Shown here piece after piece: positions 1 through 7,218 of a stretch of DNA of 28,441 bases. Position 1 is the stretch's first letter. Each line of letters starts with the position of its first letter. The translations under genes were made by a program, and so were the position numbers. The notes under the pieces are model-generated. The model was not told the DNA's origin and ran no database searches. It worked only from the letters and a program-made list of their open reading frames with translations. This DNA comes from DATADD01 sp036258675 (GTDB taxonomy: Bacteria > Actinomycetota > CADDZG01 > WHSQ01), in the NCBI GenBank assembly GCA_036258675.1, contig DATADD010000057.1, positions 1-28,441 of the forward strand. The letters run 5' to 3'.

Positions 1-1
1 G

Positions 2-1027
2 GCCGCGGTCGCCCTCGCCGCCGGGGGCGGGGTGCTCGGCTGGCTCCTGCGGCGCCTCGGGGGCCCCGACACCGACGTCGCCCTGGCCGAGCCGTCGCGG
101 CGGGCCGCGCGCCCGCGGCGGGGGCCGTGGCCGGACATCCCGGGCCTGCCCCCGGAGGTGACCTCGTCCTCGGCCCACTACGTCGTGGACATCAACCTCG
201 TGCGCCCCGTCGTGGAGGCGGAGGGATGGACGCTGCGCGTCCACGGCGATGTCGCCGAGCCGCTCGAGCTCGGGTTCGAGGGGCTGCAGCGCGAGTTCGA
301 GGTCGTGGAGGAGTACGCGGTCCTCGCGTGCGTGTCCAACGAGGTCGGCGGACACCTCGTGGGGCACTCGTTGTGGGGCGGGGTTCGGCTCGCCGACGTG
401 CTGGCGCGGGCCGGGCCCCGACCGGGAGCCGTCGACGTGGTGTTTCGGGCCGCCGACGGCTACTCGGACTCGATCCCCCTCGCGATCGCCCGCGACCGCT
501 CGGTCCTGCTCGCGACGGCGCAGAACCGCCGCCCGCTGACGCAGGACCACGGATTCCCGTGCCGCGTGCGGGTCCCTCCGATCTACGGCATGAAGAACGT
601 GAAGTGGGTGCAGTCGATCGAGGTGGTCGGTTCCGACTACGAGGGCTACTGGCAGAGACGGGGATGGTCCGACACCGCCACGGTGCGGACCCAGTCCCGC
701 ATCGACGTCGCCGGCGACGACGGGACCGCCCGCGTCGGCGTCCCCACCTGGGTCGCGGGGATCGCGTGGGCGGGCGACCGCGGCGTGGCCGCGGTCGAGG
801 TCTCGACCGACGGGGGCGCGTCGTGGCGGGAGGCGGAGCTGCGCGCCCCGATCGGTCCCCTGTCGTGGCGGCAATGGGCGCTGCGCTGGATCCCGGAGCG
901 GGCCGGCGACGTCGAGGTCGTGTGCCGGGCCACGGACGGCGACGGGGTCCTCCAGACCGCGGCGCGGGCGACCCCCCATCCCGCGGGTGCCACCGGGCGG
1001 CACTCGGTCACGGTGTCGGTGTCGTGA
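2..1027 (+). CDS. Sulfite-oxidase-type molybdopterin oxidoreductase, 3' part (5' end outside window)
   Basis: This is a partial gene. The reading frame is open from base 2 and begins with the end of a hydrophobic Ala/Gly/Leu-rich membrane segment followed by Arg-rich cytoplasmic-type residues, so the true start lies upstream; the GTG at 32 is not needed as a start. The rest matches the oxidoreductase molybdopterin-binding domain followed by a C-terminal Mo-co oxidoreductase dimerisation (Ig-like) domain. The motif CVSNEVGG (Cys codon at 329-331) supplies the expected molybdenum-ligating cysteine, and KNVKWVQSIEV is typical of the end of the Mo domain. Actinobacterial relatives are membrane-anchored with the Mo domain outside the cell; the substrate is unknown. 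It converges on the GNAT gene with a 12-bp gap. The family assignment is firm; specificity is not. Confidence 0.85.
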   Translation, partial: AAVALAAGGGVLGWLLRRLGGPDTDVALAEPSRRAARPRRGPWPDIPGLPPEVTSSSAHYVVDINLVRPVVEAEGWTLRVHGDVAEPLELGFEGLQREFEVVEEYAVLACVSNEVGGHLVGHSLWGGVRLADVLARAGPRPGAVDVVFRAADGYSDSIPLAIARDRSVLLATAQNRRPLTQDHGFPCRVRVPPIYGMKNVKWVQSIEVVGSDYEGYWQRRGWSDTATVRTQSRIDVAGDDGTARVGVPTWVAGIAWAGDRGVAAVEVSTDGGASWREAELRAPIGPLSWRQWALRWIPERAGDVEVVCRATDGDGVLQTAARATPHPAGATGRHSVTVSVS

Positions 1028-1039
1028 CTCGGCCCCCGT

Positions 1040-1579
1040 TCACGGCCCCCCTCTCGAGGCTGCGAACTCCGCCGCGGTCATGGAGAAGACGAGGTGGGGC
1101 CAACCGCCCCGCTCGGTCTCCTTCCACACCGTGAGCCCGATCTTCTCCGCCACCCGCTTCGAGGCCAGGTTGACCGGGCGGATGAGCGAGATGAGCCGCG
1201 GCACCCCGATCGTCTCGAAGGCGTAGTCCCGGCACGCGCCGCCCGCCTCCGTGGCGAGGCCCCGCCCCCACAGTCGCCGGTGCACGTGCCAGCCGACCTC
1301 CACCTCGTCGACGCCGTCGACGTTCTGCACGGTGAGCCCGCAGTCCCCCGCGAACCCGCTGCCGTCCTTGAGCTCCATCGCCCACAGCCCGAACCCGTTG
1401 ACGTCGTAGCTGCCGAGGTTCCACTCGATCCAACGGCGGCACTCCGTGCGGGAGAAGGGGTGGGGGTAGAAGCTCATCGTCTCCGCGTCGCCGAGAACGC
1501 CCGCGAGCGCGTCGAGGTCGTCGAGGCGGAACCGTCGCAGGACGAGGCGGGAGGTCTCGAGGACGGGGTCGGAGCTCAC
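1040..1579 (-). CDS. GNAT-family N-acetyltransferase (RimJ/RimL type)
   Basis: About 179 residues with the hallmarks of the RimJ/RimL-like acetyltransferase family: LETSRLVLRRFRLDDLDAL at the N terminus, the acetyl-CoA-binding region EVGWHVHRRLWGRGLATEA (the RxxGxG/A loop read as RLWGRGLA), and the C-terminal part with NLASKRVAEKIGL. It transfers an acetyl group from acetyl-CoA to an amine, either a protein N terminus or a small molecule; the substrate cannot be read from the sequence. I prefer the GTG at 1579 over the TTG at 1588, because a TAGGTT -10 box (1592-1587 on the minus strand) would overlap the TTG and leaves exactly 7 nt before the GTG, a leaderless arrangement. It is transcribed divergently from the EAL-DICT gene across a gap of about 50 bp. 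Confidence 0.85.
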   Translation of the reverse strand: MSSDPVLETSRLVLRRFRLDDLDALAGVLGDAETMSFYPHPFSRTECRRWIEWNLGSYDVNGFGLWAMELKDGSGFAGDCGLTVQNVDGVDEVEVGWHVHRRLWGRGLATEAGGACRDYAFETIGVPRLISLIRPVNLASKRVAEKIGLTVWKETERGGWPHLVFSMTAAEFAASRGGP

Positions 1580-1631
1580 CGTCCTCAACCTACAGAGTCA
1601 ACCCGGGGTCGGGCCCGGTCGATAGACGTCT

Positions 1632-2900
1632 ATGGCGATCGGCAGGACGCTCGCGGATGCCTCGTTGCTCGACGAGCTCGCCCGGACGCTCGAGCCCGGG
1701 GTGCTGCGCCCGGTCTTCCAGCCGGTCGTCGACCTCTCCCGGGACGAGGTCATCGGCTACGAGGCTTTCGCGCGCGGCCCTCTCGGCTCTCGACTGGAGC
1801 GCCCCGACAACCTGTTCGCGGCCGCGCGCGCCGCGAACCGCACGGCCGACCTCGACTGGGCGTGCCGCGCCGCGGCCGCGCGCGGGGCGCTCGAGGGCGG
1901 CCTCCGCCCGCCTCTGACCCTGTTCCTGAACGTCGACCAGGCGTCGCTTCACCGGCCCGTGCCGCCCGCATTCAAGGAGGTCTGGACGCGGGCCGAGTCG
2001 CGCCTGCGGGTCGTGCTCGACATAACGGAGCGCGCCCTCACGGACCGCCCCACGGAGCTGCTGTGGAGCGTCGAGTGGGCGCGCGACCTCGGGTGGGGCA
2101 TCGCTCTCGACGACGTCGGCGCCGATCCTCGTTCGCTTGCGATGCTGCCGTTCCTGCGGCCCGACGTCATCAAGCTCGATCTCGCGCGACTCCGCCCCCG
2201 GCCCTCCCTCGAGACCGCGGACGTGGTCCACGCGGTCGCCGCCGAGGCGGAGCGGACCGGCGCCGTCGTCGTCGCCGAGGGGGTCGAAACCCCGGCCGGG
2301 CGAGAGGCCGCCGAGGCGATGGGGGCGTCGCTCGCCCAGGGCTGGCTCTTCGGGCGCCCGGGACCGCTCCCGCGCCCGCTGCCCGACGGGATCGAGCCGC
2401 TCCCGATCAGGCCGCGCGGGTGGGACGTGCCCGTCGCCTTCACGCCCTTCGACGTCCTGTCAGCCCACCGGCCCGTTCGCCGGGGCACCAAGCGCGTACT
2501 GCTCTCGCTGACGCGCGCGCTCGAGCGCCGCGCCTGCGCCGGCGGCGACGCGCCCGTGGTGCTGAGCGCGTTCCAGGACGAGCGCTTCTACACCCCCGCC
2601 ACCAACGAGATCTACGAGGATCTCGCGGGGCGCGCCGCGTTCGTGGCGGCGCTCGGCGTCGGGATGGGGCCGAGCCCCGGCAGAGGGGTGAGGGGCGCGC
2701 CCCTGTTCGCGCGCGATCCTCTGCGAGGCGAGTGGGTGGTGGCGGTCGTGAGCCCGCACTTCGCGGCCGCGGTGGCGGCGCGCGACCTCGGCGACGACGA
2801 GCCGGACCACGACCGCCGCTTCGACTACGCGATCACCCACAACAGAGATCTCGTGCTGCAGGTCGCCCTCGGGCTGATGGTGAAGGTGATCGCCGTCTGA
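1632..2900 (+). CDS. EAL-DICT protein (cyclic-di-GMP phosphodiesterase or sensor)
   Basis: 422 residues in two domains. Residues about 25-260 form an EAL domain. The residues used for metal and c-di-GMP binding appear intact: E44 (in YEAF, replacing EAL/EVL), N in LFLNVD, E in DITE, D160-D161 in ALDDVG, K in VIKLD, E in AEGVET and Q in AQGWLFG. Residues about 271-422 match the DICT domain, a sensory module known from c-di-GMP and two-component proteins. No membrane segment is present, so it is cytosolic. The expected role is hydrolysis of c-di-GMP to pGpG, or reversible binding, tuned by DICT. The loop-6 segment is DDVGADPRS rather than DDFGxGYS, which may lower activity. A 12-bp palindrome overlaps the start codon. 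Confidence 0.85.
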   Translation: MAIGRTLADASLLDELARTLEPGVLRPVFQPVVDLSRDEVIGYEAFARGPLGSRLERPDNLFAAARAANRTADLDWACRAAAARGALEGGLRPPLTLFLNVDQASLHRPVPPAFKEVWTRAESRLRVVLDITERALTDRPTELLWSVEWARDLGWGIALDDVGADPRSLAMLPFLRPDVIKLDLARLRPRPSLETADVVHAVAAEAERTGAVVVAEGVETPAGREAAEAMGASLAQGWLFGRPGPLPRPLPDGIEPLPIRPRGWDVPVAFTPFDVLSAHRPVRRGTKRVLLSLTRALERRACAGGDAPVVLSAFQDERFYTPATNEIYEDLAGRAAFVAALGVGMGPSPGRGVRGAPLFARDPLRGEWVVAVVSPHFAAAVAARDLGDDEPDHDRRFDYAITHNRDLVLQVALGLMVKVIAV

Positions 2901-2911
2901 CCGACGGCCGC

Positions 2912-4336
2912 TCAGCCCGTCGCGAGCGGCTCGAAGTGGATCAACACCGGGCCCACGTCCGCGTGCGACGAGCGGATCGCCTGCTCGATACGCGTGGACG
3001 CGGCGTGGATGCGGGCGAGCGGGAGATCCGGTCTGCCGGTCACGTGGGCCACAACCGCGAGCTCTCCACCGGAGGACGTGACGACGACCTCGTGGCAATC
3101 GAGCACGTCGGGCTCGCGCTGCGCGAGCCGCGTCACGGAGTCGACGAGGTCGCGTCTCTCCGCGGTCGCGTCGCGCCCGGGCGCGGTCGCCTCGAGCGGC
3201 TCGATGTGCGAGTCGACGCGGGCATCGTCGCCGACCTCTTGCCGGACCGAGCTCTCGATGTCGTCCGAGAGCCGGTGGGCCTCCTGCAACGAGAGACCGG
3301 GGCGCGCCTTGGCGTGCAGTGTGATGCGCAGGTGCGCTCCCTCGGAGTTCTCGATCGACCGCACCGAGACGTTGTGCACCTCGTGGATGTCGTCCACGCG
3401 GCTCGCCGCCGCCTGTACGCGCTCGACGAGCTCGCTCGTCTCGGCCACGGGCTCGACGTGCACGACGACGTCTGTTCCGGGGACCGCGCGGTCGATCTCG
3501 CGCTCGACCCGCTCCGCGATGTCGTGCGCTCGCTCGAGCGACGTGGTCCTTCCCGCCGCCACCGTGACGTCCGCGAACAGCCTGCTCCCCGTGCCGCGCA
3601 CGCGCACGCGCCGCGTCTCGGCGACACCGGCGGCGGCCGTCGTGGCCGCCTCGATCTGCCCGGCCCGGGCGGGCGCCCGGTCCATGAGCACGTCCACGGA
3701 GCGCTTCCCGAGGCGCGCCGCGGCGACGGTCACGGCCGCGGCCACGACGAGGGCGCCGATCGCGTCGGCCCCCTCGAAGCCCGCGCGGACGGCCACGAGG
3801 CTGGCGAGCGCGACCAGCGCGGTCCCGACGTCGGCGGCGAGGTTCAGCGCGCCCGCGCGCAACGCATCCGAGCCGTGCGCGCGCGCGGCGCCGGTCAGGT
3901 AGCGCACGCGCAGTACGTCAACGACCGCGGACGCCGCCATGAGCGCGATCGCCCCGGCGGGCGCCCCGACGTCGGGCGCCTCGCCGGCGACCCGGCGTGC
4001 GGCCTCCAGAACGACCCCGCCCACGACGGCGATCAGGAGCAGGGTCTGGGTGAACGCGGCGAGGTTCTCCGCCTTGCCGTGCCCGTAGTGATGGCTCTCG
4101 TCGGCGGGCTTGTCGGCGACGCGCACGGCGACGAACACGAGGGTGAGGCCGACGACGTCGACGACCGAGTCGAGCGCCTGCGACAGGATCGCGAGGCTGC
4201 CGGTGGCGGCCCACGTCGCGACCTTGGCCATCCCGAGCAGCACCGTGACCACGAGCGCCACCGCCGCGGCCCGGCGCGCCCCGCCGGTGGAGCGCCCGCG
4301 TCCCGCGCCCGCGACGGGCGCCGCGCTCTCTTCCAT
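2912..4336 (-). CDS. Cation diffusion facilitator exporter with three C-terminal dimerisation domains
   Basis: 474 residues. Residues about 22-215 form the CDF membrane domain, with DxxxD in TM2 (D56, D60), HHYGHGKAE after it, and NxxxD in TM5 (N165, D169). Zinc and iron CDFs normally have HxxxD in TM5; Asn there is reported for manganese exporters of the MntE type, so Mn(II) export by proton antiport is a reasonable guess. The cytoplasmic part holds three successive ferredoxin-like ZT-dimer domains (about 225-298, 300-383, 396-472), each ending in a variant of HxEPL/HVEPV; most family members have one. The ATG at 4336 is chosen because TACGCT (4349-4344, minus strand) lies 7 nt upstream, giving a leaderless transcript. 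It diverges from the alpha/beta hydrolase gene. Confidence 0.88.
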   Translation of the reverse strand: MEESAAPVAGAGRGRSTGGARRAAAVALVVTVLLGMAKVATWAATGSLAILSQALDSVVDVVGLTLVFVAVRVADKPADESHHYGHGKAENLAAFTQTLLLIAVVGGVVLEAARRVAGEAPDVGAPAGAIALMAASAVVDVLRVRYLTGAARAHGSDALRAGALNLAADVGTALVALASLVAVRAGFEGADAIGALVVAAAVTVAAARLGKRSVDVLMDRAPARAGQIEAATTAAAGVAETRRVRVRGTGSRLFADVTVAAGRTTSLERAHDIAERVEREIDRAVPGTDVVVHVEPVAETSELVERVQAAASRVDDIHEVHNVSVRSIENSEGAHLRITLHAKARPGLSLQEAHRLSDDIESSVRQEVGDDARVDSHIEPLEATAPGRDATAERRDLVDSVTRLAQREPDVLDCHEVVVTSSGGELAVVAHVTGRPDLPLARIHAASTRIEQAIRSSHADVGPVLIHFEPLATG

Positions 4337-4342
4337 CCCGAC

Positions 4343-4349
4343 TAGCGTA
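4343..4349. promoter_or_regulatory. Overlapping -10 elements of a divergent promoter
   Basis: The seven bases read TAGCGT on the plus strand (4343-4348) and TACGCT on the minus strand (4349-4344), both matching TAnnnT. The minus-strand box is 7 nt from the CDF start codon. The plus-strand box would start RNA near 4355 for the hydrolase gene. No clear -35 is visible on either strand. Confidence 0.45.
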
Positions 4350-4404
4350 TGCCGCCCCCATGCGCGTGCTCGGCTCGCCCGACCGCGGCGGGAGGATGGC
4401 TGCG

Positions 4405-5154
4405 ATGACTTTCTCGACGAGCTCGCTGTCCGTGGTGTGCGACGGTCTTCAACTTCCGGGAGGGTCGTGCATCCCGGCGCGCCCGCGCGGCGGCGCCGCG
4501 CTTCTGCACGGGATCCCCTCGAGCGCTGCGCCCGAGCCCGGCGACGAGGGCTACGGAGGACTCGCGGCGCGCTTCGCGGCGCGGGGATGGGCGGCCGTGT
4601 GGACGGACATGCGCGCGGCGCGGGGGTCGCCGGGGTGGTTCTCGATCGAGGGGTGGGTGCGCGACGCGCGCGCGGTCGTCGACGCGGTGCGCGCACTCCC
4701 GGGGTTGGAGGGGCTGCCGGTCGCGCTCGTCGGCTCCTCGGCGGGCGGCGCGGTCTCGGTCGAGGCGGCGCGCCGGGGCGCGCCCATCGACGCCCTCGTG
4801 CTGCTCGCCTCTCCCGCGGCGTGGATCTCGTTCGCCGCCGACGCGCCGGCCGCGCTCCGGCGGATCACGCGCGATGCGGGCATGGCGGTCGCTCCCGAGG
4901 TGTTCGCCGACCCGCAGGGGTGGGTGGCCGAGTTCGACCGTGTCGTGCCGGAGAGATCGATCGCCGACGTCGACGTTCCCACGCTCGTCGTGCACGGGGA
5001 CCGTGACGATGTCGTCCCGGTCGAGCATGCGCATCGCATCGCCGCCGCGGCCCGCCGCGCCGACCTCCTCGTCGTGGCCGGGGCCGACCATCGCCTGCGG
5101 CTGCGTCCGGACGTCGTCGAGCTCGTGCTCGATTGGCTCGAGCGCACCCTGTGA
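4405..5154 (+). CDS. Alpha/beta hydrolase (serine hydrolase)
   Basis: 249 residues with an alpha/beta-hydrolase fold: LLHGIPS oxyanion-loop region near the N terminus, the nucleophile elbow GSSAGG (the usual GxSxG), LVVHGDRDDVVPVEHA carrying the acid residue, and AGADHRLR carrying the catalytic histidine near the C terminus. It is soluble with no signal peptide. The order and spacing resemble dienelactone hydrolase or peptidase-like esterases, but the substrate is not determinable. I choose the ATG at 4405 over the upstream ATGs at 4360 and 4396, since GGGAGG at 4390-4395 sits 9 nt before 4405 and directly abuts 4396. The stop codon overlaps the GTG of the next gene (GTGA), suggesting translational coupling. 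Confidence 0.82.
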   Translation: MTFSTSSLSVVCDGLQLPGGSCIPARPRGGAALLHGIPSSAAPEPGDEGYGGLAARFAARGWAAVWTDMRAARGSPGWFSIEGWVRDARAVVDAVRALPGLEGLPVALVGSSAGGAVSVEAARRGAPIDALVLLASPAAWISFAADAPAALRRITRDAGMAVAPEVFADPQGWVAEFDRVVPERSIADVDVPTLVVHGDRDDVVPVEHAHRIAAAARRADLLVVAGADHRLRLRPDVVELVLDWLERTL

Positions 5155-5423
5155 CGGCAGCGGTCTCCGTCCTCGTCGGCGCCGGCCTCCTCGCCGCCCT
5201 CGCCGCGGGCTTGGGCGGGGGCTTCGACGCCGTGGCGATCGTCCTGTTCGCCGCGCTCGCGGCGGTCGGGGCACTGGGGATCGCGGTGGCGCGCCGGTCG
5301 ACCGGGGGCGGGGCCGGTCCGGCCCGCTGCGCCGGCTGCGGCGGCCTCGTTTCCCGGGCGGCGCCCCTGTGCAAGCACTGCGGCGCGCCGCTTCCGGCGG
5401 GACGGAGGGACGCGCGGAGCTAG
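5151..5423 (+). CDS. Small membrane protein with C-terminal zinc ribbon
   Basis: 90 residues. The N-terminal half is two hydrophobic stretches separated by a short Gly/Asp turn, consistent with a membrane hairpin. The C-terminal quarter is a zinc-ribbon pattern, CAGCGG followed by CKHCGAPL (two CxxC pairs), like the double-zinc-ribbon tails of many actinobacterial membrane proteins. The GTG start at 5151 overlaps the hydrolase stop by four bases, so the two are probably co-translated. Its TAG stop falls on the palindrome CTAG at 5420-5423, which also provides the stop of the convergent gene. The function is unknown. Confidence 0.7.
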   Translation: MTAAVSVLVGAGLLAALAAGLGGGFDAVAIVLFAALAAVGALGIAVARRSTGGGAGPARCAGCGGLVSRAAPLCKHCGAPLPAGRRDARS

Positions 5424-5701
5424 AGCAGAGACGACTGGTTGGTCGGCCGCCTGCGCGCGCGCTCGTCGCCCTCGGAGGAGTCGGCCGCGGGGTGCTCGAC
5501 CACGGCCACCACGCGGGCCGCCATGAAGCGCCCGCTCCGGACGACGACCCCGCTGCGGGTGACCTCGGACACCTCGACGACCCCCCTGACGTTGGAGACC
5601 TCGACGCGGCGGCCCGCCTTCGTGGCCGCGATCTCGTATGTCTTCGTCCCGTCGCCCACGTCCACGACGACCTCGACGCGGTCACCCCTCATGGGCGCCA
5701 T
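5420..5701 (-). CDS. Small hypothetical protein, beta-rich
   Basis: 93 residues from the ATG at 5701; a second ATG at 5692 gives 90, and neither has a clear ribosome binding site. The sequence alternates Val with charged residues (RVEVVVDVGDG, RRVEVSNVRGVVEVSEV, RVVAVVEHPA), which suggests a small all-beta fold of about 70 residues with a charged, disordered C-terminal tail rich in Arg, Ser and Asn. There is no signal peptide, cysteine pair or membrane segment. I do not recognise the family. It is transcribed away from lpdA and shares the CTAG tetranucleotide as stop codon with the convergent zinc-ribbon gene. The coding call rests on the orderly codon pattern and on how it fills the gap. Confidence 0.55.
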   Translation of the reverse strand: MAPMRGDRVEVVVDVGDGTKTYEIAATKAGRRVEVSNVRGVVEVSEVTRSGVVVRSGRFMAARVVAVVEHPAADSSEGDERARRRPTNQSSLL

Positions 5702-5749
5702 CGTCGCATGCCGGCTGCGCTCGGGCCAGGGGCACGGTCGACCGCCGTG

Positions 5750-5755
5750 TATCGT
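5750..5755 (+). promoter_or_regulatory. Candidate -10 element of lpdA
   Basis: TATCGT fits the actinobacterial TAnnnT -10 pattern. A transcript starting near 5762 would have a leader of about 28 nt containing the strong ribosome binding site CAGGGAGG (5776-5783). No convincing -35 is seen. Confidence 0.4.
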
Positions 5756-5789
5756 CGCGCGGAACGATCGAGCCTCAGGGAGGCCTTCT

Positions 5790-7214
5790 GTGGCTGACTC
5801 CCAGTCCTTCGACGTCGTGATCCTCGGTGGGGGCAACGCCGGTTACGCGGCCGCCTTCCGCGCCGCCTCGCTCGGCATGAGCGTCGCCCTCGTCGAGAGC
5901 GCAAAGGTGGGAGGCACGTGTCTGCACCGCGGGTGCATCCCGACCAAGGCGCTGCTGCATGCGGCCGACCTCGTCGACGAGATCCGGGGCGCGGGCGAGT
6001 TCGGTCTCATCGTCCAGGAGCCGGAGGTCGACTGGGGCAAGGTGCTGGACTTCAAGGACTCAGTCGTGGGGCGCATGTACAAGGGGCTCTCCGGGCTCGT
6101 CAAGCGGCGCAAGGAGCTCGAGCTCGTGGAGGGGACGGGCGTGGTGAAGGACGCGAGCACCGTCGTCGTCGACACGGGCGACGGAGAGCGTCAGCTTCGC
6201 GCCGACAAGGGGCTCGTGCTCGCGCCGGGCTCGTTCGCGCGCGACCTGCCCTTCATCGAGGCCGACGGCGACAGGGTTCACAACTCGAACCACGGCCTCC
6301 AGGCACAGGACATCCCCGATTCGGTCGTCGTCGTCGGCGGCAACTACATCGGGCTCGAGTTCGCGAGCGTGTACCGGTCCTTCGGGGCCGACGTCCAGGT
6401 CGTGGAGATGCTCGATCGGATCGCTCCCGCCGAGGACGACGACGTATCCAAGATGCTGCGCAAGCTGCTCGAGAGGCGCGGGATGAAGTTCCATCTCGGG
6501 GTCGAGGTGACGGGGGCCGAGACAACCGAGTCCGGAGTCGAGGTCGCCATCGTCGCGGACGGCGACGAGCAGACGCTGACGGCGGATCGCATGTTCGTCG
6601 CGATCGGGCGCGGTCCCCGCACGGAGGGGATCGGCCTCGACGACATCGGGGTCGAGACCGACCGCGGGTTCATAGTCGTCAAGCCGACGTTCGAGACGTC
6701 GGTGGACGGCGTCTACGCGATCGGCGACGCCATCACGGTGCCGGAGGCGCAGTGGCCGCACCCACAGCTCGCCCACGTCGCCTTTCTCGAGGGGATGAAG
6801 GTGGCGGAGGTGATCGGGGGCGAGGACCCCGTCCCGGTGGACTACCGGAACATCCCCCACGTCATCTACTGCCAGCCGGAGGTCGCCGCCGTGGGTCTCA
6901 CAGAGACCAAGGCGCGCGAGATGGGTTTCGACGTCACGACGAAGAGCTACCCCTTCCAGGCCAATGCGCGCGCCCTGATGCTCGGCGGAGGCCAAGGCTT
7001 CGTGAAGACGGTCGCGGACAGCGACGGCGCGGTGCTCGGCGTGCACATCGTCGGACCGCGCGCCTCCGACCTCATCACGGAAGCGCAGCTCGTGACCTCC
7101 TGGGAGGCCTATCCGTCCGAGCTCGCCGAGCTCATGCACCCCCATCCCACGCTTTCCGAGGTCATCGGAGAGACGTTCCTCGAGCTCGCCGGCAAACCGC
7201 TGCACGGCTCCTGA
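5790..7214 (+). CDS. lpdA: Dihydrolipoyl dehydrogenase (E3 of 2-oxoacid dehydrogenase complexes)
   Basis: 474 residues, the normal length. E3 reoxidises the dihydrolipoyl arm of E2 and passes electrons through a disulfide and FAD to NAD+. Visible are the N-terminal FAD motif VVILGGGNAGYAAA, the redox-active pair C44-x4-C49 in GGTCLHRGCIPTK, the NAD-binding VVVVGGNYIGLEFA, the second FAD motif VYAIGDA, and the dimer-interface catalytic pair H452/E457 in HPHPTLSE. The NAD motif reads GGNYIG, with Asn-Tyr where Gly/Ala-Ala/Ser is more usual. The GTG at 5790 is chosen because GGGAGG lies 6 nt upstream and the protein then starts directly before the FAD motif. It heads the block that also encodes E2, E1 and lipoate synthesis, so it most likely serves that complex. 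Confidence 0.95.
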   Translation: MADSQSFDVVILGGGNAGYAAAFRAASLGMSVALVESAKVGGTCLHRGCIPTKALLHAADLVDEIRGAGEFGLIVQEPEVDWGKVLDFKDSVVGRMYKGLSGLVKRRKELELVEGTGVVKDASTVVVDTGDGERQLRADKGLVLAPGSFARDLPFIEADGDRVHNSNHGLQAQDIPDSVVVVGGNYIGLEFASVYRSFGADVQVVEMLDRIAPAEDDDVSKMLRKLLERRGMKFHLGVEVTGAETTESGVEVAIVADGDEQTLTADRMFVAIGRGPRTEGIGLDDIGVETDRGFIVVKPTFETSVDGVYAIGDAITVPEAQWPHPQLAHVAFLEGMKVAEVIGGEDPVPVDYRNIPHVIYCQPEVAAVGLTETKAREMGFDVTTKSYPFQANARALMLGGGQGFVKTVADSDGAVLGVHIVGPRASDLITEAQLVTSWEAYPSELAELMHPHPTLSEVIGETFLELAGKPLHGS

Positions 7215-7218
7215 CCCG

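Noticed and set aside
1094..4345. Plus-strand open frame of more than 1000 codons
   Set aside because: It is Arg/Pro/Gly-rich without any recognisable motif and lies over the GNAT, EAL-DICT and CDF genes in other frames; long stop-free shadows are expected at this GC content.
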